Assembly (NCBI RefSeq): GCF_040151475.1
Contig: NZ_JBDKWG010000120.1
Coordinates: forward strand, 1-64,000
Length of the DNA: 64,000 nt
Direction: 5' to 3'
Origin: CAXBNB01 sp040151475
GTDB lineage: Bacteria; Bacteroidota; Bacteroidia; Cytophagales; Cyclobacteriaceae
Shown: positions 1-8,241 of the stretch, one piece after another
Layout of the letters: each line of letters opens with the position of its first letter
How positions within the stretch are numbered: the first letter of the stretch is position 1
Notes under the pieces: model-generated
Database searches by the model: none
What the model saw: only the letters and a program-made list of their open reading frames with translations
What the model was told of the DNA's origin: nothing
Position numbers and translations under genes: made by a program

Positions 1-12
1 ATCACCCCTAAA

Positions 13-49
13 TCCCCTAAAGGGGACTTTTTGATCACCCCTTCAGGGG
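13..49. repeat. Pair of short GC-rich palindromes (REP-like)
   Basis: Two small palindromes sit side by side in AT-rich DNA: TCCCCTAAAGGGGA at 13-26 and CCCCTTCAGGGG at 38-49. The surrounding unit (CACCCCT..., then GATCACCCC...) is itself partly repeated. Such C/G-run palindromes are typical dispersed intergenic repeats in Bacteroidota genomes. The unit is cut by the window start, so its full length is unknown. The rest of 1-179 holds no gene that I can support. Confidence 0.5.
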
Positions 50-179
50 ACGGGGGTAGTTTTAGGAAATCGAAAAAATCTTTTCTCATTTCGTTTAAAC
101 GTACTTTTTCAGGGTATTTAAAATTTAGTCGGACGCCACTAAATATTTTCTACAGATTCATATTTTCAACTTTACTCAT

Positions 180-512
180 TTATCGAAATTCTTTAGTTGG
201 AGCAGATATAACTCCAAGCTTATGAACGTCTTCGAACAACTCGGTATGCATGATGGTTTCTGATTCTACCGACCAGGTGATTTCAAAAGTGCCATTTGGC
301 TCTGCATCAATTTCTTTATAAGTAAAATTGACTTCCGGATATTTCTTTTCGAGCTGAGCCATTATTGGGTGGATGGATTCGGGTATTTCCTTTGTGTATG
401 AAAAGTCAACATTTGTAAGTGATTCTTCTTTGCAGGTAAAGAGGGTTATCATAGACGCTGTAACACCCAGACACACCAAACCTTGAAACCAATTTCTGTT
501 TTGATGATCCAT
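180..512 (-). CDS. Small lipoprotein resembling the sensor segment of the adjacent BlaR1-like protein
   Basis: A 110-residue protein with a hydrophobic N-terminal segment ending in a lipobox-like LFTC (Cys27), so probably a lipoprotein or membrane-anchored periplasmic protein. It aligns without gaps through the membrane segment with residues about 271-294 of the upstream BlaR1-like protein (both begin NW and end in FxC followed by an acidic patch). It continues to match: LEKKYPEVNFTYKEI against LKHNFPKENFVYVEV, and KLGVISAPTKEF against KLGLILSATANF. I infer a duplication of that periplasmic segment without the TonB domain. It lies 48 nt downstream of the blaR1-like gene and is probably the third gene of the operon. 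No named function is known to me. Confidence 0.7.
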   Translation of the reverse strand: MDHQNRNWFQGLVCLGVTASMITLFTCKEESLTNVDFSYTKEIPESIHPIMAQLEKKYPEVNFTYKEIDAEPNGTFEITWSVESETIMHTELFEDVHKLGVISAPTKEFR

Positions 513-560
513 AAAAGTCGAATACCAACTAATTACTTAGTTAAAGAGCTTAAAAAAATA

Positions 561-2150
561 TTATTTTTGATATGCGATTATTACCATTTCTTCTAGTTGT
601 GGTGCTTCGATTTTACCCAGTCGCTTTGAATTGTAGTTAGGAGTATTTTCTCCTGGTTTATCAAGTTTAAAAGTAATAGGAAGAATCATTCTTACATTTA
701 CTTCTCTGCCTTTTTGCTTGCCTGGAGTCCATAGACCAGCATTTTCAATTACTCGAACTGCTTCCTCATCGCATCCGGCACCAATACCCTTTACTGGTCG
801 TATGTTGGTTAGTTTTCCTGACTTATCTACAACGAATTGCACAAACACACGCCCTTCAATTCCCAAATTTCTGGCCACCTGAGGATACTTCATGTTCTGA
901 GCTATATATTGATAAAACTGTGACATGCCACCTATTGGAGTGGGTTGATTCTCAACTATGTCAAAAACCTCATCGCCTTCATAGCTAACATCTTTAGTGA
1001 GTTCTGCCAATTTATGAAAATTTGCCGTGGCTGATAGTATGAGCCCTAGTTTGTTTCTTTCTGTTACTTCAACTATAAATTGCACTGTTTGCATGCTTAT
1101 GTTGTTTTCTTTTAAAGTATTCAACATAACTTCTCCTTCGGCAGGCTTGTTCACTTCTACATAAACAAAATTTTCCTTCGGGAAATTATGCTTTAAATTA
1201 TCCATAGCATCTTGTGCTTTTTGCGGAAGTTCCACTACCATTTCAGCCGACTGGACAACTTCGACCAATTCATCATTGCATGCAAAAAAGCACATCATTG
1301 TTATCGTAGAGGCCAGAGCTGCTCCGGCCTTCACCCAATTGGGTTTACTCCTTTTTTCATTCATCATATTTATTCGTTTTAAAGTTTGAATTTTAGCAAA
1401 GTAATTCCCTACCAATTGCATCTGATCGACGGTCATTTTTATGAGTAATTGCTGGTATTCGGATATGTCGTGCTGCTTCAGTGTGAGTTCATCGGCAATG
1501 AACTCATGGTTTTCGGCTTGGGTCTTTCTAAAAAACCATACACCGGGATTGATCCAAAATACTGCCCTCATGACTTCCAGCATTACGATATCAACACTGT
1601 GCCCTTGTTTGATATGAACTTGTTCATGAGCTATAATTTGGCTTCTTTCCAGTTCATTGATGTTGTCATAATTTCGAATGACCAGGTACTTGAAAAAGGA
1701 GAAAGTAGGATAATTTTTCGTCGTTTCAATCAAAGCGTAACCATCCTGACGACATCTTTTTGCGGTACTGTCCTGCACGATTTTCCAAATAGAAAAAAGC
1801 TGCTTACTAAACCTTGCCAAAAACACCATTGCAACCAACCCATAGCTTAAGATGAGATAATGAGACCAGTGTAAGTGTGATATTGTGCTTATTGATTTTC
1901 TTTCCTCACCCATCACAAACTCAGGTAGCATTATGGTAGCAATACCTTTTGGTAGAAAGTTTTCAGTAGCAATATTCTGGCTGAAACTCACAGAAACCAA
2001 AGGAATCAATAGTGTGCTTGTGATTGCAGTGAGGATAAATATCCTCCTGAACTGGAAGTTGGGCTGGTCCTTAACTAATGTGTAATAGACCAGTGCAAAT
2101 AACAGCAATATGATATTTGCTTCGAGGAAATAGTTGAGCAGGTTAATCAT
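561..2150 (-). CDS. BlaR1/MecR1-like M56 metallopeptidase fused to a TonB C-terminal domain
   Basis: A 529-residue membrane protein. The N-terminal part has hydrophobic segments near residues 8-25, 37-56 and 97-114. An M56 peptidase domain follows, with the zinc motif HEQVH at 175-179 and a downstream NHEFIADE stretch (about 214-221) that would supply the glutamate ligand. A further membrane segment lies near 272-290, ending in FFACND. After a periplasmic stretch of about 130 residues, the C-terminal 90 or so residues are a TonB domain (YPQVARNLGIEGRVFVQFVV, then an AGLWTPGKQKG motif). In the BlaR1/MecR1 family the protease responds to an external signal and leads to cleavage of the BlaI repressor. 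Here the start overlaps the end of the blaI-like gene by 8 nt, which supports that pairing. The inducer cannot be read from sequence. Confidence 0.88.
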   Translation of the reverse strand: MINLLNYFLEANIILLLFALVYYTLVKDQPNFQFRRIFILTAITSTLLIPLVSVSFSQNIATENFLPKGIATIMLPEFVMGEERKSISTISHLHWSHYLILSYGLVAMVFLARFSKQLFSIWKIVQDSTAKRCRQDGYALIETTKNYPTFSFFKYLVIRNYDNINELERSQIIAHEQVHIKQGHSVDIVMLEVMRAVFWINPGVWFFRKTQAENHEFIADELTLKQHDISEYQQLLIKMTVDQMQLVGNYFAKIQTLKRINMMNEKRSKPNWVKAGAALASTITMMCFFACNDELVEVVQSAEMVVELPQKAQDAMDNLKHNFPKENFVYVEVNKPAEGEVMLNTLKENNISMQTVQFIVEVTERNKLGLILSATANFHKLAELTKDVSYEGDEVFDIVENQPTPIGGMSQFYQYIAQNMKYPQVARNLGIEGRVFVQFVVDKSGKLTNIRPVKGIGAGCDEEAVRVIENAGLWTPGKQKGREVNVRMILPITFKLDKPGENTPNYNSKRLGKIEAPQLEEMVIIAYQK

Positions 2151-2517
2151 TTTGGTCTTTAAGATTTTGTTTCACTTTGGACAACAGTTCGTCCAGTTCA
2201 TTGACATCCATATCATTTTCCTTAGCAAAAAACGAAACCATATTTTGGAATGATCCTCCGAAATATCCTCCAATAAAGTTGGAAAGGAAGAATTTGCTGT
2301 ATTTGTCTTTGTCAACCAGGGGGTGGTATTGATGTGTCTTGCCAAATGCCTCATAGCCAACAAATCCTTTTTTCACCAGAATCCTGACTATTGTAGATAC
2401 AGTATTGTAAGCGGGTTTAGGATTGGGCATTTTTTCGATAATGTCGTGAACAAATCCCTTTTCGATTTTCCAAAGGATTTTCATAACCTGTTCTTCTGCT
2501 TTCGTTAATTCTTTCAT
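2143..2517 (-). CDS. BlaI/MecI-family transcriptional repressor
   Basis: A 124-residue winged-helix regulator. Residues 1-70 carry the typical LTKAEEQVMKILW start and the AYNTVSTIVRILVKKGFV recognition-helix and wing region. The C-terminal part is the dimerisation and protease-sensitive region. BlaI proteins bind a short dyad as dimers and are inactivated by their BlaR1 partner, which is encoded immediately downstream with an 8-nt overlap. The gene has its own promoter with a dyad between the -33 and -7 elements, so autorepression is likely. The regulated targets beyond its own operon cannot be seen, and no beta-lactamase gene is present in the window. Confidence 0.92.
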   Translation of the reverse strand: MKELTKAEEQVMKILWKIEKGFVHDIIEKMPNPKPAYNTVSTIVRILVKKGFVGYEAFGKTHQYHPLVDKDKYSKFFLSNFIGGYFGGSFQNMVSFFAKENDMDVNELDELLSKVKQNLKDQND

Positions 2518-2572
2518 TTTAAAATGTGCTAGTTGTACTGGTTAAAATATTGCTTCTATAAAAGATACGAGC

Positions 2573-2604
2573 CAAATATATAACTAAACATATAGTTATG
2601 CAAA
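2573..2604 (-). promoter_or_regulatory. blaI operon promoter with embedded BlaI-type operator
   Basis: On the minus strand TTTG (2601-2604) and TATATTTG (2573-2580) fit the Bacteroidota -33 and -7 consensus with a 20-nt spacer. The spacer is filled by a perfect dyad, ATAACTA-6nt-TAGTTAT (2580-2599). Its core ACTA-6nt-TAGT has the same outline as known BlaI/MecI boxes (ACTACATATGTAGT). A second, weaker dyad with outer arms TTACT/AGTAA lies at 2621-2638. Repression by promoter occlusion is inferred. Confidence 0.7.
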
Positions 2605-2644
2605 TAACATGTTTACTATTTTACTGTACATAAAGTAAGGGCAC

Positions 2645-2669
2645 AAAAAAACCCGCTCAGGGCAGGTTT
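2645..2669 (-). terminator. Rho-independent terminator after the ompH pair
   Basis: Read on the minus strand, AAACCTGC - CCTGA - GCGGGTTT forms an 8-bp stem with one G-U pair and is followed by a T run. It lies 26 nt after the stop of the second ompH gene and closes the bamA/ompH cluster before the blaI promoter. Confidence 0.75.
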
Positions 2670-2694
2670 CTTCAAAACTGTGTTTTTCTTAAAA

Positions 2695-3231
2695 TTACTT
2701 CTGATCTGCAGGAGGAGTGATTCCTAATTTTTTAAAGATCAGATTGTTTACATCATACTTTTCATCAGCAGCAAGTACTACGTCAAGACCCTGAGTTCCT
2801 GTACTCAATATCATTGCGTATCCGTTTTCGCTTTGTACATCTTTGATTGCCTTTCCTATTTTATCAAATAGAGGTGCAAAAAGTTCTTGTTGCTTCTTTT
2901 GAGCTGACTTCTGAGCCTCTTGCTGAAAAGCGTCAAGACGTTGCTTTAATCCCTGTAATTCAGCTTCTTTGTCTGCTCTTACCAATTCAGTCATAGTTGC
3001 AGCGTTAGCCTGGTATTCCTGCCCTTTGGTTTGAAATTCCTGTCCTTTAGCCTGAATTTGGTTTTGTAGCTGAGTTTCGAATGCTTTGTATTCAGCTTCT
3101 ATTCCTTTTAATTCCGGCATCAGGCTTAATATATATTCAACGTTTGTATAGCCGATTTTGAACTCTTGCGCCTGAGCTGTAAAAGCCAAAATAGTAGATA
3201 CAAAAACAAAAATTAATGATTTGATTTTCAT
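2695..3231 (-). CDS. OmpH/Skp-family periplasmic chaperone
   Basis: A 178-residue secreted protein with a signal peptide ending AFTAQAQ near residue 22. The mature start EFKIGYTNVEYILSLMPE is typical of the family. A long Gln/Glu/Lys-rich coiled coil (about residues 40-115) forms the tentacles of the Skp trimer, and a C-terminal strand region completes the body. Skp/OmpH proteins bind unfolded outer-membrane proteins in the periplasm and hand them to the BAM complex. The gene lies 12 nt downstream of a second ompH gene and near bamA, the usual arrangement. Its length matches the family. Confidence 0.9.
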   Translation of the reverse strand: MKIKSLIFVFVSTILAFTAQAQEFKIGYTNVEYILSLMPELKGIEAEYKAFETQLQNQIQAKGQEFQTKGQEYQANAATMTELVRADKEAELQGLKQRLDAFQQEAQKSAQKKQQELFAPLFDKIGKAIKDVQSENGYAMILSTGTQGLDVVLAADEKYDVNNLIFKKLGITPPADQK

Positions 3232-3243
3232 GGTTTAATTCAA

Positions 3244-3804
3244 TTAGTTATTACTTATTACATCGTTTTTATCACCTAATTTTAACTCTTCCAAAACATA
3301 ATCGGTGTAATCGTGAATTGGGTCTGTATATATCATTACTAAATCACCAGATTTATCGAAAACAATACTTAATCTGTGATTCTTTGCCACTTTTTCGACA
3401 GCTTCAAATACCTTGTCCTGCACTGGCTTGATTAATTCTTTTTTCTTTAGGAAAAGAAGTCCTTCAAAGCCAAAAACCTTTTTTTGGTATTGCTTCACCT
3501 CGTCCCATTTTTCATTTATTTCAACCAACCGGTCATCTTTCATTTCTTTGGTTAGCAAAATCTCTTCTGCCTGCAAGGCCGATTCTTTCTTTTGTACTTC
3601 TTTGTACATAGCTTGAATCTCCTCTTCCCAAAGTAATGAAATTTTACTAATTTCTTCCTTGGCCTGTTGGTATTCGGGCATTTTATTCAACACAAAATCT
3701 GCATCAACATACCCAAATTTTTGTGCAAAAGTATCATTTAAATTGAAAACGAAAAGAAAGAGACAAAGAGATAATATTTTAATATGTATATATTTTGTTC
3801 TCAT
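3244..3804 (-). CDS. OmpH/Skp-family periplasmic chaperone (first of two)
   Basis: A 186-residue protein with a signal peptide (residues 1-28, ending DTFAQ). The mature start KFGYVDADFVLNKMPEYQQA is characteristic of OmpH/Skp. A charged coiled coil covers about residues 45-115. It is a divergent tandem paralogue of the next gene downstream. Both are likely to chaperone outer-membrane proteins for BamA, encoded just upstream. A gap of 182 nt separates it from bamA and contains a -7-like element, so the ompH pair can probably be transcribed separately from the bamA message. Confidence 0.9.
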   Translation of the reverse strand: MRTKYIHIKILSLCLFLFVFNLNDTFAQKFGYVDADFVLNKMPEYQQAKEEISKISLLWEEEIQAMYKEVQKKESALQAEEILLTKEMKDDRLVEINEKWDEVKQYQKKVFGFEGLLFLKKKELIKPVQDKVFEAVEKVAKNHRLSIVFDKSGDLVMIYTDPIHDYTDYVLEELKLGDKNDVISNN

Positions 3805-3890
3805 ATCGTTTGAAGAATTTATTTCTATTCGAGAAACTTTTACTCTTAGTACTCAAAAGCTGTGCCGGATTAACTGAGTATCCTGATTCT

Positions 3891-3898
3891 CAAATATA
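3891..3898 (-). promoter_or_regulatory. Candidate -7 element upstream of the ompH pair
   Basis: The minus-strand sequence TATATTTG matches the Bacteroidota -7 consensus TAnnTTTG, 87 nt before the ompH start. I see no convincing -33 TTTG at the expected distance, so this is a partial match only. Confidence 0.35.
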
Positions 3899-3986
3899 TA
3901 ATGTGATTCTTTTGTTCTATTTAATTTGAATAAAATTACACTAATTGCTGATTATATAATCGTATTTATTTGAAAGTTATTGTTTG

Positions 3987-6668
3987 TTATCTTAATAATT
4001 GTCCGATTGAGAAATGGAACTGCGCTCCGCTTCTCTGACCCGTAGTTGGGTCGTTATCAAATCCATATCCCCAATCCAATCCTAGCAGTCCGAATGCCGG
4101 CATGAATATTCTGGCACCAAATCCCATGGATTTTTTCAATACATTGGGGTTAAAATCGCTGAATTTGTTCCAGTTGTTTCCTGCTTCCGCAAATGCCAGC
4201 ACATAAATAGTAGCAGAAGGGTTGAGTGAAACCGGATATCTTAATTCCATCACATATTTGTTGAAGATGGTGCCACCTCGGATATCATCACTACTGTCTG
4301 TTGGTGTTCCAGAGTCGTCATTTGGTACAATGGAGTTGTTAGGATATCCTCTTAACCCAATTACTTCATTGCCTAAAAGGAAGTTGGTACCCGTCAGTCC
4401 ATCACCACCCAGTTGAAACCTTTCAAATGGCCCAATTCCTGCTTTGCTGGTGTATTGCCCTATTACTCCGATATGTCCTCTTGATTCCAACACAAGGTTG
4501 CCGATTAGCTTCAAATAGTATTTGGCATCAAACATCCATTTATGGTATTCCACCCATTTGTATTTATCAACGTTTTCGGCTGTTTCGTAGTTGATATTTC
4601 TAAACAACGAGAACGGAGGAGTTAACGCTATGTTCAACGATACTGATGATCCTCCACGAGGGAACATAGGATTATCAATACTGTTCCTGGCAATGGTTGT
4701 GTTGAAAGTGAAGTTGTTTGCCACACCTGAGCTAAACCCGAGAGACTGCCCAAAGTTGTACAAATCATAATTGAGATACGACACAGAGTTGCTTATGGTG
4801 AAATAATCATCGGGCCATTTAACCCTTCGCCCTAAACTTACAGTAGCTCCTAATACCTTTAGAGATCCCAGTGTTTCATCAGTAATATAATTGATCGATC
4901 TTTGAACAGAATAGTTGAAACTTACACCAAATGAGTTTGGTTTTTTGCCTCCTAACCAAGGTTCAGAGAAGCTTGTGGAATAGCTTTGAAATTGCCTTCC
5001 ATTTGCCTGGAATCTTAAGGATAACTTTTGTCCATCTCCTACAGGAAGAGGTCTCCATTTATCAAAATTAGGAATGTTCCTAAGTGAAAAGTTGTTGAAA
5101 ATCAAACCTAAAGTACCTACAAATCCAAAGGTACCTCCCCAGCCTCCTGAAAGTTCGATTTGGTCACTTGGACGCTCTACAACTGACCATTCAATGTCAA
5201 CAGTTTCATCTGCCGGATTTGGCAGTGGAGTAGGCGATACCTGTTCAGGATCAAAGTAGCCTAACTGAGACAATTCCCTTTGAGTACGGATTAACTCTGC
5301 TCTACTGAAATATTGCCCTGGTAAGGTTCTGATTTCCCGCATGATCACGTGATCATTGGTTCTGTCGTTACCTGTCACATATACCTTATTAATTTTAGCC
5401 TTTGCCCCTTCAAAAACTCTCATTTCTACATCTATAGAGTCACCTTCGATCTTAACTTCCACAGGGGTAATGCTTGAAAATAAGTAACCATGATCAAGAT
5501 ATTGAGAACTGACATCAAGACCGTTTGGATTGAATTGTAGCTTTTTGTCAAGCAATTCAAGGTCGTAAACATCTCCTTTTTCTATGGCTAAAATTTTATC
5601 CAGATATTCATCTTCATACACGTAGTTGCCTTTCCACATGATATTTCTGAAGTAGTATTTTGTACCCGGGCTTACGTGAAAGTCTATGTCAACAGATTTT
5701 TCGTCGTATCTATATAACGTGTCTAAAACTATTTCGGCATCTCTGTATCCTTTCGAATTATAAAACGAGATGAGCTTTTCTTTGTCTTCTTCATATTTGG
5801 CTTTAACAAACTTGGAAGACTTAAAGAAGTTAAGTTTCACGTTGTTGTTTAAGAACGATTTGGCTCCTTGCTTGGTAATCAGAGCAGACGTATCCATCAA
5901 AGGTTTCTTCTGTTCTCCACTTTTAACAAATTGAATGGTTTTTGAGATTAAAGCACTAGGAAGTTTGAAACGAACTCTTTCTCCAGTATTTTTTAGCTTT
6001 TTCTTAAGCTTTGAAGAAGAAAAGTTCTCATCACCATAAAAATTAATATCATGAACTTTGACTTTTGATTTCTTATCAACATCTACCTCAAGCACCACAT
6101 TGTTATTCATAATGGTATCTTTCACATAGTTGATGTCAACTTCAGTATTTAAATAACCTTTTTCTGCAAAATATTTTTTGACTGTTAATTCAGCATTTTT
6201 GATAACAGCATCCGTCATTACCCTTCCTCTTATCAGGTTGATTTTTTCCCTTATTTCTGATTCCTGACTTTTAGTAATACCTGTAAAGTTGAATTTGCTT
6301 AATCTCGGTCTTTCCGTTAGAGAAATAGTTAGAAATACTTTTCCATTTTCCACTTTGGATGCGAATACCTTAATGTCACCTATTAGTCCTTGTTTCCAAA
6401 GTTTTTTGATAGCACTACTGATATGATCTCCCGGTATTTTAATTTTATCACCGATTTTCAAACCTGAAATAGAGATTAGGGCATTAGAGTCTAAAAACTC
6501 CGATCCTTCTACATTTATTTCTGCAATTTCATAAACCTGTGGGTTGGAATAACTCATACTGATATTGCCATCAGACTTAGGGGATGTGTTTCCTCCATAC
6601 CGTATTTGCGCAAAAGATAATGATGAGAATATCAGTGCAGATACTAAAAATGTAATTTTTAAGCGCAT
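3987..6668 (-). CDS. bamA: Outer-membrane protein assembly factor BamA (OMP85)
   Basis: An 893-residue protein with a signal peptide ending SLSFAQ near residue 20. POTRA domains begin at about residue 45 (YEIAEINVEGSEFLDSNALI) and continue to about residue 490, with an insertion rich in Lys and Phe near residues 225-290. The C-terminal half is a 16-strand barrel. It contains the family pattern SIDNPMFPRGGSS (near residue 660) and a late LRGYP loop corresponding to the conserved VRGF/Y motif. BamA folds and inserts beta-barrel proteins into the outer membrane. It is larger than the E. coli protein (about 810), as usual in Bacteroidota. It follows uppS by 23 nt and precedes two skp-like genes, the conserved cluster in this phylum. 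Confidence 0.95.
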   Translation of the reverse strand: MRLKITFLVSALIFSSLSFAQIRYGGNTSPKSDGNISMSYSNPQVYEIAEINVEGSEFLDSNALISISGLKIGDKIKIPGDHISSAIKKLWKQGLIGDIKVFASKVENGKVFLTISLTERPRLSKFNFTGITKSQESEIREKINLIRGRVMTDAVIKNAELTVKKYFAEKGYLNTEVDINYVKDTIMNNNVVLEVDVDKKSKVKVHDINFYGDENFSSSKLKKKLKNTGERVRFKLPSALISKTIQFVKSGEQKKPLMDTSALITKQGAKSFLNNNVKLNFFKSSKFVKAKYEEDKEKLISFYNSKGYRDAEIVLDTLYRYDEKSVDIDFHVSPGTKYYFRNIMWKGNYVYEDEYLDKILAIEKGDVYDLELLDKKLQFNPNGLDVSSQYLDHGYLFSSITPVEVKIEGDSIDVEMRVFEGAKAKINKVYVTGNDRTNDHVIMREIRTLPGQYFSRAELIRTQRELSQLGYFDPEQVSPTPLPNPADETVDIEWSVVERPSDQIELSGGWGGTFGFVGTLGLIFNNFSLRNIPNFDKWRPLPVGDGQKLSLRFQANGRQFQSYSTSFSEPWLGGKKPNSFGVSFNYSVQRSINYITDETLGSLKVLGATVSLGRRVKWPDDYFTISNSVSYLNYDLYNFGQSLGFSSGVANNFTFNTTIARNSIDNPMFPRGGSSVSLNIALTPPFSLFRNINYETAENVDKYKWVEYHKWMFDAKYYLKLIGNLVLESRGHIGVIGQYTSKAGIGPFERFQLGGDGLTGTNFLLGNEVIGLRGYPNNSIVPNDDSGTPTDSSDDIRGGTIFNKYVMELRYPVSLNPSATIYVLAFAEAGNNWNKFSDFNPNVLKKSMGFGARIFMPAFGLLGLDWGYGFDNDPTTGQRSGAQFHFSIGQLLR

Positions 6669-6691
6669 TCTGTATTTATTACTTTCTTTAA

Positions 6692-7429
6692 TTATTTCAA
6701 CAATTGTTCACTTGTTTTACCAAATCTACGTTCTCTTGCCTGGTAGGAGACAATTGCCTCGTGTAAATTAGATTTTCTGAAGTCAGGCCACAATATATCC
6801 GTGAAATAGAATTCAGTATAGGCCATTTGCCAGAGTAAAAAATTACTTACCCTCATTTCTCCACTTGTTCTAATCATTAATTCAGGATCAGGTATATTTT
6901 TTGTATATAAATATTGTGAGATCAGACTTTCGGAAATGTCTTCAAGGCTAATCTGCTTTTTGTTAATATCAGAAATCAAGGCTTTCACTCCGTCACATAT
7001 CTCTTGTCTTCCACTATAGTTCAATGCCAACATCAATGTCATTCCATCATTATTGGAAGTTTCTTGTACTCCTTCTTTTAATTTCTTCTGAGCTTCCTCT
7101 GGTAAATGCGATATATTCCCAATAGGTTGCAACCTAACGTTGTTTTTCATTAGAGTTGGTATCTCCTTGGTAATGGTAGAAACCAGTAATGACATTAACC
7201 CATCAACTTCACTCTTAGGTCTGTTCCAATTTTCAGTAGAAAAAGCATAAAGTGTCAGAAATTTCACGCCAAGTTCTGCACAACCTTCAGTTGTCTCTCT
7301 CACAGCAGTGATGGCATTCTTATGGCCAAAAATCCTGGAAGCCCCCCGGGATTTTGCCCATCGTCCGTTTCCATCCATGATTATGGCTATGTGATTGGGT
7401 ATTTTTAGCAGATCAATCTTCTCTTGCAT
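6692..7429 (-). CDS. uppS: Isoprenyl transferase (undecaprenyl diphosphate synthase)
   Basis: A 245-residue cis-prenyltransferase. It condenses isopentenyl diphosphate units onto farnesyl diphosphate to make the C55 carrier lipid for peptidoglycan and surface glycans. Motif I IAIIMDGNGRWA contains the catalytic Asp19. The LTLYAFSTENWNRP motif and the C-terminal PELMIRTSGEMRVSNFLLWQ are the other signature blocks. Canonical proteins have RTGGE where this one has RTSGE, a mild change. Length is normal. It lies 23 nt upstream of bamA. The window also contains uppP and a PAP2 protein acting on the same lipid pool. Confidence 0.95.
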   Translation of the reverse strand: MQEKIDLLKIPNHIAIIMDGNGRWAKSRGASRIFGHKNAITAVRETTEGCAELGVKFLTLYAFSTENWNRPKSEVDGLMSLLVSTITKEIPTLMKNNVRLQPIGNISHLPEEAQKKLKEGVQETSNNDGMTLMLALNYSGRQEICDGVKALISDINKKQISLEDISESLISQYLYTKNIPDPELMIRTSGEMRVSNFLLWQMAYTEFYFTDILWPDFRKSNLHEAIVSYQARERRFGKTSEQLLK

Positions 7430-7504
7430 TCCTTCTTATTGGCACAAGGCCAAAAAAATAAGGCACAAAGTTGTGTATTTTTTCAGTGATATGGAATAAT
7501 AAGA

Positions 7505-8212
7505 CTAATTATATATTGACTTATTTGGAATGTACTTGTAGAGACAGGGGATGTTGTATAGGATGTAACTTAACGAAATCCCTCCGTAATGGTACCAATC
7601 CTTGTCATTAGGGTTACCATACTGATAATCTTTGTTGAAAATATCTACAGTATCTGAAACTCCATCGAGTTCATCCAAAAATATTTTCCGGGCTCCCAGT
7701 TCTAAATCGATGCTGAAGCGTTTGCCAATCAAATGTTTGAAGCCCAAACCAAAAGGCACTACGGGTTGTATTTTACTAAACTTATCAACGGCCGGATCCA
7801 CACCGAATACTTTAAAAAAACCAAATCCACCAAACACATAAGGAGACCATTTAACTTGCGATTTGTCATCCTTATAATCCAGAAAATGGTATTCAAAAAC
7901 AGCAGCAACTTCCATAATTGAATGGCTAAAGGAAGCATTTCTCAAGCCTGCTGCTGCATCAATAGGTGAACTATCATCTCCTGATATCTTTCCAAAGGTA
8001 GCACTGAATTTAGTGCTTACTATTTTACTCAAATTCATCCTGTAATGACCCTGAAATCCAAAGTTTTGATTGGCGGCTTTGATTCCCCTGGACAAATCTC
8101 CGGCATAACTCATAGTACCAACCCCTCCCCCGAATTCTATCAGCTGAGCATTTAAAGTAAGCGAAAATATAAGAAAGGCCGATAAAATCGGCCATTTAAT
8201 GAGTTTGAACAT
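7505..8212 (-). CDS. DUF6089 family outer-membrane protein
   Basis: A 235-residue protein with a signal peptide ending SLTLNAQ (residue 22). Alternating Gly/aromatic strands (FGGGVGTMSYAGDL, GFQGHYRMNLS, FKHLIGKRFSIDLELGARK) suggest a small outer-membrane beta-barrel. The SYAGDL motif and the FGKISGDD segment are typical of DUF6089, found in tandem between nadK and uppS in many Bacteroidota. Function is unknown. It is shorter than its upstream paralogue (362 residues) and shares the same order of motifs. It lies in the same minus-strand run, 29 nt after the paralogue. Confidence 0.8.
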   Translation of the reverse strand: MFKLIKWPILSAFLIFSLTLNAQLIEFGGGVGTMSYAGDLSRGIKAANQNFGFQGHYRMNLSKIVSTKFSATFGKISGDDSSPIDAAAGLRNASFSHSIMEVAAVFEYHFLDYKDDKSQVKWSPYVFGGFGFFKVFGVDPAVDKFSKIQPVVPFGLGFKHLIGKRFSIDLELGARKIFLDELDGVSDTVDIFNKDYQYGNPNDKDWYHYGGISLSYILYNIPCLYKYIPNKSIYN

Positions 8213-8241
8213 ATCTTGTTAACAGTGTAACATCTAAATTA

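Noticed and set aside
31..225. A 64-codon plus-strand frame at the left edge.
   Set aside because: It runs through a palindromic repeat and into the 3' end of the lipoprotein gene on the other strand, with no family resemblance.
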